Shown: piece by piece, positions 1 to 8,030 of the stretch | How the letters are laid out: the number at the start of each line of letters is the position of its first letter | Numbering within the stretch: position 1 is the stretch's first letter | NCBI RefSeq assembly: GCF_900103695.1 | Contig: NZ_FNHF01000003.1 | Coordinates: 620,001 to 684,000, forward strand | Length of the DNA stretch: 64,000 nt | Source: Sediminibacillus halophilus | Lineage (GTDB): Bacteria > Bacillota > Bacilli > Bacillales > Amphibacillaceae | Direction of reading: 5' to 3' | The notes under the pieces: model-generated | Told to the model about the DNA's origin: nothing | Database searches by the model: none | The model's input: only the letters and a program-made list of their open reading frames with translations | Position numbers and translations under genes: made by a program

Positions 1-1545
1 ATTTTTTATGCAGATAATGATTTTAAAGAAGATTTTACAAGAGTGAAAGATTATGCCAGATTGTTAGCTTCTGTGGGCATTAACGCTATTTCAATCAACA
101 ATGTAAATGTATGGGACGTAGAAACGAAGCTGATCAGCAAAACATTTTTGCCAAAAGTGAAAGCGGTGTCATCCATTTTTTCTGCTTACGGAATCATCCC
201 TTTTCTAAGCATCAATTATGCCAGTCCGATGGAATTGGGCGGTTTGGGCACGGCCGATCCGCTTAGTGCAGAGGTGGAAAAATGGTGGAAAGATAAAGTA
301 GCGGAAATCTATGAATATATTCCGGACTTTGGCGGGTTTATTGTCAAAGCAGATTCGGAAGGGCGGCCTGGTCCTTTCACTTATAACCGGGGACACGTAG
401 AGGGGGCAAATGTTCTGGCCAAGGCTTTAAAACCGTTTGACGGAAAAGTGATTTGGCGCTGCTTTGTTTACAATCATCTACAGGACTGGCGGGACAGAAG
501 TACAGATAGAGCAAGAGCTGCGTATGATCATTTTAAGCCGTTGGATGGAAAATTCCTGGATAATGTTATCTTGCAAATAAAAAATGGTCCGATGGATTTT
601 CAGGTGCGCGAACCTGTTTCCCCTTTGTTGGGAGCCATGACACAAACCAACCAAATGCTGGAGTTTCAGATTGCACAGGAATATACCGGTCAGCAAATCG
701 ACGTTTGCTACTTGATTCCTCAGTGGAAAGAGGTACTGGATTTTGAAACGTACACAAAAGGAGAAGGTTCGAAGATTAAGTCGATTGTAGACGGATCGCT
801 TCATGACTATAAATATAGCGGTATCGCTGCAGTCTCAAATATCGGAAATGACGCGAACTGGACCGGACATACCCTTGCTCAAGCGAACCTTTATGGGTAT
901 GGTCGATTAATTTGGAATCCTGAGTTGACAACAGAACAAATAACTAAGGAATGGATTCATCTGACCTTCGGGCATGATCGAGAAGTGGTCGACACAGTCG
1001 AGTACATTTTGCTTCATTCATGGAAAGTTTATGAAAAGTACACAGCACCATTGGGAATTGGCTGGATGGTCAATCCAAACCATCATTATGGTCCCAATGT
1101 CGATGGCTATGAGTATTCGAAGTGGGGGACTTATCACTTTGCCGATCGTGACGGAATCGGTGTGGACCGGACGGTGGAAACAGGGACAGGGTATTGCTCG
1201 CAATATGAAGAGCCGAATGCAAAAGTATATGATTCGTTAGAGCTCTGTCCGGATGAACTGTTATTATTTTTCCATCATGTGCCTTACACCCATCAATTGA
1301 AATCAGGGAAGACGGTCATCCAGCATATTTATGACACCCACTTTGAAGGGGTGGAAGAGGTAGAAGCGTTTATCGACAAGTGGAACGGAATAGAGGGAAA
1401 AGTGGATAAAGCCATATTTGAAAATGTTAAACAGCGATTAAAAATGCAGCGGGACAATGCCATGGAATGGCGCGATCAAGTGAACACTTATTTTTACAGA
1501 AAGTCGGGAATTTTGGATCAACAAAACCGGACCATTCATCCATGA
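1..1545 (+). CDS. aguA: GH67 alpha-glucuronidase (5' truncated by window edge)
   Basis: The reading frame is open from base 1, so the gene starts upstream; the GTG at 43 is an internal Val codon. The 514 visible residues are the central and C-terminal parts of a glycoside hydrolase family 67 enzyme, which removes 4-O-methyl-glucuronic acid from the ends of xylo-oligosaccharides. Counting from the GTG at 43, an acid Glu (ADSEG) is at 106, an Asp (GPMDF) at 185 and a Glu (AQEYTG) at 213. These spacings of 79 and 28 match the catalytic Glu/Asp/Glu set I recall for the Geobacillus enzyme (285/364/392), which implies about 165 residues are missing. No signal peptide can be judged. It probably ends a xylan/glucuronate operon lying upstream. 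The family call is very secure. Confidence 0.95.
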   Translation: MFYADNDFKEDFTRVKDYARLLASVGINAISINNVNVWDVETKLISKTFLPKVKAVSSIFSAYGIIPFLSINYASPMELGGLGTADPLSAEVEKWWKDKVAEIYEYIPDFGGFIVKADSEGRPGPFTYNRGHVEGANVLAKALKPFDGKVIWRCFVYNHLQDWRDRSTDRARAAYDHFKPLDGKFLDNVILQIKNGPMDFQVREPVSPLLGAMTQTNQMLEFQIAQEYTGQQIDVCYLIPQWKEVLDFETYTKGEGSKIKSIVDGSLHDYKYSGIAAVSNIGNDANWTGHTLAQANLYGYGRLIWNPELTTEQITKEWIHLTFGHDREVVDTVEYILLHSWKVYEKYTAPLGIGWMVNPNHHYGPNVDGYEYSKWGTYHFADRDGIGVDRTVETGTGYCSQYEEPNAKVYDSLELCPDELLLFFHHVPYTHQLKSGKTVIQHIYDTHFEGVEEVEAFIDKWNGIEGKVDKAIFENVKQRLKMQRDNAMEWRDQVNTYFYRKSGILDQQNRTIHP

Positions 1546-1682
1546 AGCTATGGGGCTCTGTTTTTAGTGATAAGGGTAGAGGCCCTTTACACGAAGCAAA
1601 ATAGCTATAAAGCACCAAAAGCTAAAAATAATTGTAAGAATATTGCCATTAGTAAAGCTAGCAGGTACAATGTAGTTACTAA

Positions 1683-1752
1683 CATACTAGTATGACTAAA
1701 ATGTCGTTACGAAGAAGTTGCTGTTTTTTAGTTAGACTGACATATTAGTATG
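1683..1752. promoter_or_regulatory. Two copies of a palindromic operator candidate
   Basis: A perfect 12-bp palindrome CATACTAGTATG (1683-1694) is repeated 58 bp downstream as CATATTAGTATG (1741-1752). Both are followed by ACTA. The second copy ends 24 bp before the -35 box of the transporter promoter. Paired palindromes of this size suggest a dimeric repressor or activator, perhaps of the GntR/FadR type used for uronate regulons. The regulator is not in this window, so its identity is inference. Confidence 0.5.
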
Positions 1753-1776
1753 ACTACAAACGAATAGAAACAATTC

Positions 1777-1804
1777 TTGACACCGTAGAAAACTAACCTT
1801 TAAT
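1777..1804 (+). promoter_or_regulatory. SigA promoter of the ABC importer operon
   Basis: TTGACA (1777-1782) and TTTAAT (1799-1804) are separated by 16 bp. It lies 135 bp before the TTG start of the binding-protein gene and downstream of the paired palindromes. A cre site begins 12 bp after the -10 box. The remainder of the 1546-1939 gap holds no gene that I can see. Confidence 0.6.
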
Positions 1805-1815
1805 TTTCGACATTT

Positions 1816-1830
1816 ATGCAATCGCTTACA
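1816..1830 (+). promoter_or_regulatory. CcpA (cre) site
   Basis: ATGCAATCGCTTACA fits the degenerate cre consensus WTGNAANCGNWNNCW at every fixed position. It lies just downstream of the -10 box at about +5 to +20, a position where CcpA acts as a roadblock or repressor. This suggests carbon catabolite repression of the importer at 1940-6068. Confidence 0.65.
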
Positions 1831-1939
1831 GAAAGAATGGTCATGAGGGAGGTGATTTTCGGCAATATTCACTGAGAATCAATCCAGCAGAGTCTATGGT
1901 GCTTCGATATATTTTTAAAACTTTGGGGAGGGAAATGAA

Positions 1940-3109
1940 TTGAAAAAACAAAAACTGTTTTTAATAACGACGATGTTTGTAATTGGGTTGTTGCTCTCGG
2001 CATGCGGTGGCGGTGCAGAGGGAAGCAGTGGTTCTGGAGGAAAGACGACACTAACAGTCTATTCAGTTGCCGGCGGTGATGAATATTATAACGACATCGT
2101 GATTCCGATGTTCGAAGAGGAGTATGGCGACAAATACAACGTTGAATATGGGCGGGGTACCCCGCAAGAGGTAATTAACAAGATAAAAACGCAAGGGGAT
2201 AACGGAACGATTGATGTGGTCATCACTGGTTTAGATGGATTGCCATTGGGTATCAAGGATGGTTTATGGGAGCAGCTGCTGCCGGATTACAGTGAAGAGG
2301 TACATGCCGATCAATGGAACGAAATTGGAAGCGCTTATAAAGAAAAGTTCGATGGTTATGGCGCACCTGTTACGACAGGATCAGGTGGACCGATTCTTGC
2401 TTACAACAAAGACAAAGTAGACAACCCGCCAACCAGTTATGTCGAACTGAAGGATTGGATTTCCGAAAACCCAGGTAAATTCACTTATCCAGCTGTGCCT
2501 TCCAGCGGACCTGCACGAGGCTTTTTCTTTGGCTTGGCTCAATCGCTGGGAGAAGACTTTAATGATCCTGAGTCCCTCGATAAAACGTGGAAGTACTTAG
2601 AGGATATAGGCGAAACGATTGATAATTACCCAACCAAAACGTCAGACAGCTTTGATATGCTTTATGAGGGAGGAGTGGACATCATCCCGCATACGCCATT
2701 CTGGTTCGCCAACCTGAAGGCTACCGGAACGGTTCCCCCTAATATTGACACAGTTGCGTTGGAAGACACGAAGCAAATTATTGACTCTCATTTCTATGTA
2801 ATGCTGAAGGATTTACCGGAAGAACGGAAACAAGCTGCTCTGGATTTCCTGGAGTTTGCCACGTCGAAAGAGATCCAGTCCCAAGGTTATGCGGTGGGCT
2901 TTTTACCAGCTAACGGCGAAGCTTCTCCCGAATATTTAGAGGAAGAGCACGTAGCCACTTATGAAAAATATTTGGAAGGTGTAATGCCAGAATTTAAAGA
3001 TGGAGACACCATTTATGTTCCTGAAGACAACTGGGTGTTATTCCCGGATTTAGAACCAACGAACAAAAGCTATAGTTTGTGGGAAGAGAAAATTCAAGCT
3101 TCGAAATAA
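1940..3109 (+). CDS. ABC importer substrate-binding lipoprotein (PotD/Fe/AEP-like class)
   Basis: This 389-residue extracellular solute-binding protein has a lipoprotein signal peptide with lipobox LLSAC and Cys22 as the lipidation site, so it is tethered to the outer face of the membrane. The start is TTG, chosen because GGGGAGGG sits 7 bases upstream. The order of binding protein, ATPase, permease, permease resembles polyamine, ferric-iron and 2-aminoethylphosphonate importers more than the LplABC sugar importers. The neighbouring GH67 and a cre site instead suggest a carbohydrate-derived ligand. The substrate cannot be assigned from sequence. A hairpin directly after the stop may keep this message more abundant than the downstream cistrons. 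Confidence 0.85.
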   Translation: MKKQKLFLITTMFVIGLLLSACGGGAEGSSGSGGKTTLTVYSVAGGDEYYNDIVIPMFEEEYGDKYNVEYGRGTPQEVINKIKTQGDNGTIDVVITGLDGLPLGIKDGLWEQLLPDYSEEVHADQWNEIGSAYKEKFDGYGAPVTTGSGGPILAYNKDKVDNPPTSYVELKDWISENPGKFTYPAVPSSGPARGFFFGLAQSLGEDFNDPESLDKTWKYLEDIGETIDNYPTKTSDSFDMLYEGGVDIIPHTPFWFANLKATGTVPPNIDTVALEDTKQIIDSHFYVMLKDLPEERKQAALDFLEFATSKEIQSQGYAVGFLPANGEASPEYLEEEHVATYEKYLEGVMPEFKDGDTIYVPEDNWVLFPDLEPTNKSYSLWEEKIQASK

Positions 3110-3124
3110 ATCGATCAGAACACA

Positions 3125-3147
3125 CCCCGCCTTTTATTAAGGCGGGG
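3125..3147 (+). promoter_or_regulatory. Intercistronic hairpin after the binding-protein gene
   Basis: A perfect 9-bp stem (CCCCGCCTT with AAGGCGGGG) encloses a 5-nt loop, 15 bases after the stop of the binding-protein gene. The next bases are AAATAAAGG, with no U tract, so it is more likely an mRNA-stabilising or attenuating hairpin than a full terminator. Such hairpins are common after binding-protein genes, whose product is needed in excess. Confidence 0.65.
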
Positions 3148-3168
3148 AAATAAAGGAGTGAAGATATC

Positions 3169-4278
3169 TTGGCACAGGCCTTAAAAAGCAAGAGTTTTGT
3201 TTCGGAATCTACAAAAGTCGAAATCAACGATTTAACGAAGATGTTCGGTTCTACTACTGCTGTTCAAAATGCCAGTCTTACCATCGAAAGCGGCGAATTC
3301 ATGACCCTGCTTGGCCCGAGTGGCTGTGGAAAAACAACGATTTTATCCATGATTTTGGGAATCCTGCAGCCCACTTCAGGTGACATCATTTTTAACGGTC
3401 AACCGATTAATCAAATCGACATGAGCCGTAGGGACATCGGCATGGTTTTCCAAAATTATGCGTTGTTTCCTCATATGACTGTCGCCCAAAATATTGCATT
3501 CGGGTTGGACATGAGAAAAATAAACAAAGCGGAGAAGAAGAAACGGGTTAATGAAGCAATCGACATGGTGCAGCTAACCGATTTAGGAAACCGGTTCATT
3601 AAGGATTTGAGTGGCGGGCAACAGCAGCGAGTTGCTTTGGCACGTGCCATAGTGATCAGACCTCGTGTATTGTTGCTCGACGAGCCGTTAAGTAACCTGG
3701 ATGCGAAATTACGCAAAGAAATGCGTACGCAATTGAAAAAATTACACAATGAGCTGGGAATAACCACGATATACGTGACACATGATCAAGAAGAAGCATT
3801 GTCGCTTTCTACTAAAGTGACAGTCATGTCCAATGGCGTTATTCAACAAATCGGAACACCAAAAGAGATATTTGGAAGGCCGAGAAATTATTTTGTGGCG
3901 AATTTTATCGGATACGGAAATTTTCTGGAGGGAACGCTTGTCGATGTACAAGACGAGCATTTTATATTCGAAACGGATAAGGACTTGGTTCGCCTGGCAG
4001 TTAAACAGGATGAAAAGCACCAGGTTGGGGATGAGGTCATCTTGACGATCAAGCCGGAGATGGTTGAAATCATTACAGATGCCAAAATCGGAATGAATTC
4101 ACTGCAAGGAAACATAACAGTCAGTGACTATATTGGCAGTGCGACAGGATATGAGGTAGAAACAGCTGGCGGCAGAACGTTCAAAATCAATGTACTAGGT
4201 TTGAATCCATATGCTTTGGGCGAAGAAGTGAAGCTTTACCTTGACCCGGAGAAACTATTAATCATCGATAAGGAGTGA
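3169..4278 (+). CDS. ABC importer ATPase (PotA-like, TOBE domain)
   Basis: This 369-residue nucleotide-binding subunit powers the importer. The Walker A motif GPSGCGKTT is near residue 50, the signature LSGGQQQRVALARA near 150, Walker B LLLDEPLSNLDAKLR follows, and the switch His is in THDQEEA. Roughly residues 250-369 form a C-terminal TOBE-type regulatory domain, typical of polyamine and iron importer ATPases. TTG at 3169 is the start because AAAGGAGTG lies 8 bases upstream. It is the second gene of the 1940-6068 operon, separated from the first by the GC-rich hairpin, and the following permease is translationally coupled. Confidence 0.92.
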   Translation: MAQALKSKSFVSESTKVEINDLTKMFGSTTAVQNASLTIESGEFMTLLGPSGCGKTTILSMILGILQPTSGDIIFNGQPINQIDMSRRDIGMVFQNYALFPHMTVAQNIAFGLDMRKINKAEKKKRVNEAIDMVQLTDLGNRFIKDLSGGQQQRVALARAIVIRPRVLLLDEPLSNLDAKLRKEMRTQLKKLHNELGITTIYVTHDQEEALSLSTKVTVMSNGVIQQIGTPKEIFGRPRNYFVANFIGYGNFLEGTLVDVQDEHFIFETDKDLVRLAVKQDEKHQVGDEVILTIKPEMVEIITDAKIGMNSLQGNITVSDYIGSATGYEVETAGGRTFKINVLGLNPYALGEEVKLYLDPEKLLIIDKE

Positions 4279-4283
4279 AGGAC

Positions 4284-5147
4284 ATGAATCAAGAGGTGTT
4301 TACCAGGAAAAGAGATTATCTCCTGCTTCTTCCGTCATTGCTTCCTCTATTATTGTTATTTGTTTATCCTTTGCTAAAAGGGTTCGTCATGACCTTTCAG
4401 GAACCCGGCTCGACAGCAGTGACCTTGAGTAATTATATCGAGTTCTTCACAAACGCAAAGTATTATGACACGATTTGGCGTACTTTATACTTAGTGGTTC
4501 CTGCAGCAATTTTGGAATTGTTCCTTGCTTTTGGCATCACTTATTTTATCAGAGGGAAAATGAAAGGCGGTGGATTGATCGCCGGGTTGACGATATTTCC
4601 ATTGACCCTTGGCTCGATCATCATTGACATGGCTGTCATCGCCTTTTTTAAACCGACAGGGTGGTTCAATACGACGATGATCAACATAGGAATTCTGGAT
4701 GAACCGTTTACCTTGGTTTATAACTATTGGGGAGCTTTTATTGCACTGATTATTCTGGGGGTAGCATTTATTGCCTCCAATCTTGTGGGAATGATGGATT
4801 CCATTGATCCTAACTTGGAAAAAGCGGCAAGAACGCTTGGGGCCAGTCATTGGGTGACGTTTAAACGGGTATTCTGGCCATTGATCCGCTCGAACGTATT
4901 AACGGTTTTCGCCCTGAATCTGATTATGCAAATCGGGGTTTATTCCACTGCAGTCATTGTCGGTAATCCTGCTTCAGAAACCAGGACGTTTGTGGTTGTG
5001 GCATTTGAAGAAGCGATGCGAAACTTTAATTACAATATGGCAAACACAGTAGCTATTGTCATGGGAGTTACGCAGTTATTGGTGTTGGCCATCGTATTTG
5101 CAATAAGAAAACGCGGGTTTGTCGGTTCGGCTAGTACATTTAAGTAA
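4284..5147 (+). CDS. ABC importer permease 1 (PotB-like)
   Basis: This 287-residue integral membrane permease has about six membrane segments, the first starting near residue 12. It carries the EAA-type cytoplasmic loop (EKAARTLGASHWVTFKRVFWP) that docks on the ATPase. The start is placed at ATG 4284 rather than the in-frame GTG at 4275, because AAGGAG at 4270-4275 would overlap the GTG but sits 8 bases from the ATG. The gene begins 5 bases after the ATPase stop codon. It pairs with the permease at 5166 to form the channel heterodimer. Confidence 0.9.
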   Translation: MNQEVFTRKRDYLLLLPSLLPLLLLFVYPLLKGFVMTFQEPGSTAVTLSNYIEFFTNAKYYDTIWRTLYLVVPAAILELFLAFGITYFIRGKMKGGGLIAGLTIFPLTLGSIIIDMAVIAFFKPTGWFNTTMINIGILDEPFTLVYNYWGAFIALIILGVAFIASNLVGMMDSIDPNLEKAARTLGASHWVTFKRVFWPLIRSNVLTVFALNLIMQIGVYSTAVIVGNPASETRTFVVVAFEEAMRNFNYNMANTVAIVMGVTQLLVLAIVFAIRKRGFVGSASTFK

Positions 5148-5165
5148 GGAAAGAGGTGATGAAAC

Positions 5166-6068
5166 ATGAGAGCGGAAAAACCGATCATCGAGGAAGAAAC
5201 AGAAACCCCTGTCGTGAAAGGGAAGCATCAAAAACCATTAAGAAACAGTAAGAAAGGAAAATTGCTGCAAGGTGGCTATAAGACATCTTCTTGGGTGTTG
5301 ATTCTTTTATTTTTGACGATTGTGTTGGGGATGACTTTAGCAGTTATCTTAAGTGCTTTCGGAGAAGAATGGTATGGCACTATTTTTCCTGAAGGGTATA
5401 CCGTTGAGTGGTTCGTCAATGCCTGGCAGGCATACGAAGTTGGGGAATATTTTAAAATCACCATGGAAATCGTGCTTACAGCTACTGTTATTTCTCTGGT
5501 GTTAAGTTTACCGACAGTATATATTTTAGCCAGAAGGGATTTTCCATTCAAACAGGCGCTTCTCGGTTTCTTCCAAATGCCATTTACGTTGCCGGACCTT
5601 CTTTATGCCATACCGGTAGCTTCCATTTTCTATTCTATCGGTTTAGCGGAAACAATGACCGGATTGATCGTTGTTAACTTGATTGTAGGGATACCCTTTT
5701 CGGTATTCATCCTGCTGCCTTATGTGGAATCGCTTGATCCGAGGCTGGAATATGCAGCACAATCACTGGGGGCATCCAAATTCAAACTGTTTCAACGGGT
5801 GATCATTCCGCAAATTGTCCCCGGGATTACGGCATCGGCTATCAACATTTTCATCCGGATGTTTAATACGTTTACGATTATATTATTGATCTCAGGACCG
5901 AAGACACAGACGCTTAATGTCATGGTCTTCAGTGTGCTGCAAGGATCTGGATCACAGCCGCCGGCCATGCTTAATTCTTTGGCCTTGACGCTGATGATTC
6001 CACTGCTATTCTTTTCCTTTCTTAGTTTGTGGGTTTCTTCTTTTACGCAGAAGCGGTTGGGAAAATAA
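5166..6068 (+). CDS. ABC importer permease 2 (PotC-like)
   Basis: The 300-residue second permease subunit has an unusually long charged cytoplasmic N-terminus of about 40 residues. About six membrane segments follow, with the EAA loop near EYAAQSLGASKFKLFQRVIIPQ. AGAGGTGAT lies 6 bases before the ATG. It is the last gene of the operon, and a rho-independent terminator follows 80 bases later. Together with the products at 1940, 3169 and 4284 it forms a complete importer whose ligand is unknown. Confidence 0.9.
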   Translation: MRAEKPIIEEETETPVVKGKHQKPLRNSKKGKLLQGGYKTSSWVLILLFLTIVLGMTLAVILSAFGEEWYGTIFPEGYTVEWFVNAWQAYEVGEYFKITMEIVLTATVISLVLSLPTVYILARRDFPFKQALLGFFQMPFTLPDLLYAIPVASIFYSIGLAETMTGLIVVNLIVGIPFSVFILLPYVESLDPRLEYAAQSLGASKFKLFQRVIIPQIVPGITASAINIFIRMFNTFTIILLISGPKTQTLNVMVFSVLQGSGSQPPAMLNSLALTLMIPLLFFSFLSLWVSSFTQKRLGK

Positions 6069-6148
6069 CAGCAATCTCTTGAACACAAGTACTGGATGAT
6101 TTGGTAATCTTTAATGAAGAATCAGGAAAATGTATCAAGTCAGAGTCT

Positions 6149-6180
6149 CCCGTCTTACTTTTGGTTAGACGGGTTTATTT
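6149..6180 (+). terminator. Terminator of the ABC importer operon
   Basis: A 7-bp stem CCCGTCT (6149-6155) with AGACGGG (6167-6173) is followed by TTTATTT. The gap 6181-6330 shows nothing further that I can interpret. Confidence 0.75.
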
Positions 6181-6330
6181 ATGGGATATGGATCGCCATT
6201 AAAAGTGGATTGTTTTAAGACTTGTAAGAAAACAATGTCGAGCGCAAGATGATCAAGACCCGGGGAAAAAATCAAGTTCCAATCAAAAAAGATCAATTCA
6301 CCCGATCAGAGTTTTCCCCCGCCGGAAGAC

Positions 6331-6360
6331 TAAAACCAGGGCCTGTCCCTCGACAGGCCC
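6331..6360 (-). terminator. Terminator of the DUF1540 gene
   Basis: GGGCCTGTC (6339-6347) pairs perfectly with GACAGGCCC (6352-6360) across a 4-base loop. Read on the minus strand the hairpin is followed by GGTTTTAG, and it begins 15 bases after the stop codon of the small gene at 6376-6531. Confidence 0.7.
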
Positions 6361-6375
6361 CTTGCAAGAAGATGC

Positions 6376-6531
6376 TTAGTGCTTTGGCTCGAATGTTTGG
6401 CAGTCTGTTTCTTCTTGGTCCGACGCTTCCTTGCCAGTATGACTGACAACGTAGATCGCATCTGCTGCACACTTGTTGCCGTGCGCCCAATACTTACAGT
6501 TTTTCACTTCGCATAACACATCTTGAGCCAT
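6376..6531 (-). CDS. Small cysteine-containing DUF1540 protein
   Basis: This 51-residue protein begins MAQDVLCEVKNCKYW and has four cysteines at 7, 12, 21 and 44. The pattern matches DUF1540 proteins of Bacillota, which are thought to bind metal through these Cys residues. The function is unknown, and some members are spore- or stress-associated. A perfect AGGAGGTG ribosome site lies upstream on the minus strand, and a strong terminator follows the stop. These signals make it a real gene despite its size. It is transcribed toward the ABC importer operon. Confidence 0.88.
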   Translation of the reverse strand: MAQDVLCEVKNCKYWAHGNKCAADAIYVVSHTGKEASDQEETDCQTFEPKH

Positions 6532-6598
6532 CCCTTACACCTCCTGTACGTTTATCATGCCAATATTAATCCATTACCATGCATTTTCGATTGAATTA

Positions 6599-6662
6599 GA
6601 AGGGACAGTCCCCCAATACTCTAACACGACGTAGCACTACCAAGTTGGGGGACTGTCCCTTC
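6599..6662. repeat. Perfect 18-bp inverted repeat (GGGACAGTCCC family)
   Basis: The arm 6599-6616 (GAAGGGACAGTCCCCCAA) is repeated in perfect inversion at 6645-6662, around a 28-base centre. Each arm contains the small palindrome GGGACAGTCCC. Related GGGGGACTGT or GGACCGTCCCCC sequences occur at 52082-52100 and in the 3' end of the wzy-like gene at 47498-47511, so this looks like a dispersed intergenic repeat. It could also act as a long hairpin in either transcript. The remaining bases up to 6797 show nothing else. Confidence 0.8.
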
Positions 6663-6796
6663 AACTAATAAAAAATTTTAAAAAAGTGGTTTAACTGTTC
6701 GGAAAGCGGGTATATAACAAGTAATTCCAACTCTATCCCTAGAGATCTGTCCCTGTAGTACAACTGAGTTTGCAGCAGCCCGCAATTGGGTTTAAA

Positions 6797-6832
6797 TAAA
6801 AAAACAGACCGGGAATGTGACTCCCGATCTGT
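6797..6832 (-). terminator. Terminator of the first NlpC/P60 gene
   Basis: On the minus strand an 11-bp stem (6804-6814 with 6822-6832, one U-G pair) is followed by a run of seven T residues. It lies 28 bases past the stop codon of the wall-hydrolase gene. Confidence 0.85.
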
Positions 6833-6859
6833 TCGTATTCTTCAAAACTTTATAACGGC

Positions 6860-7669
6860 CTATAAGCTGCCGTAGCCTGCAAAGTGACCTTTCCAGTAGG
6901 AGTTGCTTAGGCTTGTAAGCTGTACACCGCTTGAACTTGCGTGTACGAATTGGTTATTTCCTGCATAAATACCCATGTGTGAAATACCAGATTTATAGGT
7001 ATTTTTGAAGAAAACTAAGTCTCCTGGTTGTGGGCTGCTGATCTTGGTTGATTGATTGTAGTAACCCGCTGCATTGGTACGGGAAAGGTTTTGACCAGCT
7101 TTATTGAATACATAATAGATAAATCCGCTGCAGTCAAATCCGCTTGGACTCGTTCCACCCCATGCATATGGAGTTCCGACGTGTCTTTTCGCTTCGTCGA
7201 CGATAGCAGAACCGCTGCTTACGGTAGACGACTTGACTTGGGTGTTCGGCGAAGAACTGGAAGTTCCGTTAATCTTCAAAGTTTGTCCCACAAAAATCAG
7301 GTCCGAAGAAAGATTGTTCCATTTCTTCAGGCTGCTGACAGAAACACCGTATCGGACGCCGATATGGGATAACGTGTCTCCAGCTTTCACTTTATATGTA
7401 GTAGATGAACTAGAACTAGCTGTATTGTTGGAAGATGTAGTAGTAGATTTATTAGAGTCCGTTTCAACTACCTGACCAGGATAAATGATATGGCCGGAAA
7501 TACTGTTGATTGATTGCAAGTTAGAAACGGATGTGCCATATTTCTGTGAAATTCCCCAAAGGGTATCCCCAGATTTTACTGTGTACGAGGCGGCTTCGAC
7601 GTTTGTTGTAAAAGCAGATGCGATAGCGACAGTTGCTGCGAAAGACATTAGTGTCTTTTTAGTCTTCAT
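6860..7669 (-). CDS. LysM-LysM-NlpC/P60 D,L-endopeptidase (LytE-like)
   Basis: This 269-residue secreted peptidoglycan hydrolase has a signal peptide of about 26 residues ending VEA. Two LysM wall-binding repeats (about 28-70 and 91-134) follow, joined by Ser/Thr-rich linkers, then an NlpC/P60 domain from about 155 to the end. The catalytic Cys is in FDCSGF, the His in ISHMGIY, and the third residue is the usual His in FVHAS. The family cleaves the D-gamma-glutamyl-diaminopimelate bond of stem peptides during growth. The upstream region carries a WalR box, and a paralogue with three LysM repeats lies at 29128-30189. Confidence 0.93.
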   Translation of the reverse strand: MKTKKTLMSFAATVAIASAFTTNVEAASYTVKSGDTLWGISQKYGTSVSNLQSINSISGHIIYPGQVVETDSNKSTTTSSNNTASSSSSTTYKVKAGDTLSHIGVRYGVSVSSLKKWNNLSSDLIFVGQTLKINGTSSSSPNTQVKSSTVSSGSAIVDEAKRHVGTPYAWGGTSPSGFDCSGFIYYVFNKAGQNLSRTNAAGYYNQSTKISSPQPGDLVFFKNTYKSGISHMGIYAGNNQFVHASSSGVQLTSLSNSYWKGHFAGYGSL

Positions 7670-7702
7670 TCCTTCACTCCTCAGATGTTTTATGACTTTT
7701 CC

Positions 7703-7751
7703 AATATAGCATGAATTTGCCAGATTAATAGCTTTGTAATAGTTTTGTAAT
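7703..7751 (-). promoter_or_regulatory. Promoter with WalR box for the NlpC/P60 gene
   Basis: On the minus strand an extended -10, TGCTATATT, occupies about 7711-7703. Upstream of it the plus strand reads TGTAAT (7735-7740), five bases, TGTAAT (7746-7751), a perfect match to the WalR recognition pattern TGTWAH-N5-TGTWAH. The box is 26 bases from the -10 box, and the paralogue's promoter at 30241-30290 has the same layout. WalRK control is well known for LytE/CwlO-type hydrolases. Confidence 0.75.
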
Positions 7752-7948
7752 GCAACTTACAAAACCTTGTCATAGTAGGTCGAACTATATTCCTATGGGA
7801 TGAAAATGCAAGGTTTTTATGGCGGTATGCGTATTTAATTTCAAAAAGAATAGTAGACAATTCAAAGTAACACTTCCTTTAACCCCGAAAAATTAAACAA
7901 GGCCTCTTAACTGTAAAAATTTTAGGTCACATGAAATTATTTGATAAA

Positions 7949-7981
7949 CAGCTGGCTGACTTCCCCGCCAGTTGTTTTTTT
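7949..7981 (+). terminator. Orphan rho-independent terminator before the glycan locus
   Basis: CAGCTGGC (7949-7956) pairs with GCCAGTTG (7967-7974), including one G-U pair, and is followed by seven T residues. No plus-strand gene lies between it and the terminator at 6149-6180. It may end a short leader or small RNA, or attenuate transcription into the DUF624 gene 50 bases downstream. The rest of the 7752-7948 stretch shows only a spaced 9-bp inverted repeat (7761-7769 and 7809-7817). Confidence 0.6.
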
Positions 7982-7995
7982 AAGCTAAAATAATA

Positions 7996-8010
7996 ACGTA
8001 AACGATTTCA
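7996..8010 (+). promoter_or_regulatory. Candidate cre or LacI-type operator
   Basis: ACGTAAACGATTTCA matches the cre consensus except for C in place of T at position 2. It lies 20 bases before the start codon of the DUF624 gene, so CcpA or a LacI-family repressor bound here could block the whole mannosidase operon. Confidence 0.5.
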
Positions 8011-8030
8011 TATAGAGGAAGGGGTTCCTT

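Noticed and set aside
478-804. Minus-strand open frames inside the GH67 gene
   Set aside because: They are antisense to a well-conserved enzyme, lack ribosome sites and have no protein-family features.
6249-6446. 65-codon plus-strand frame overlapping the DUF1540 gene
   Set aside because: It has no ribosome site and runs antisense through the DUF1540 gene and its terminator. The minus-strand gene explains this stretch better.
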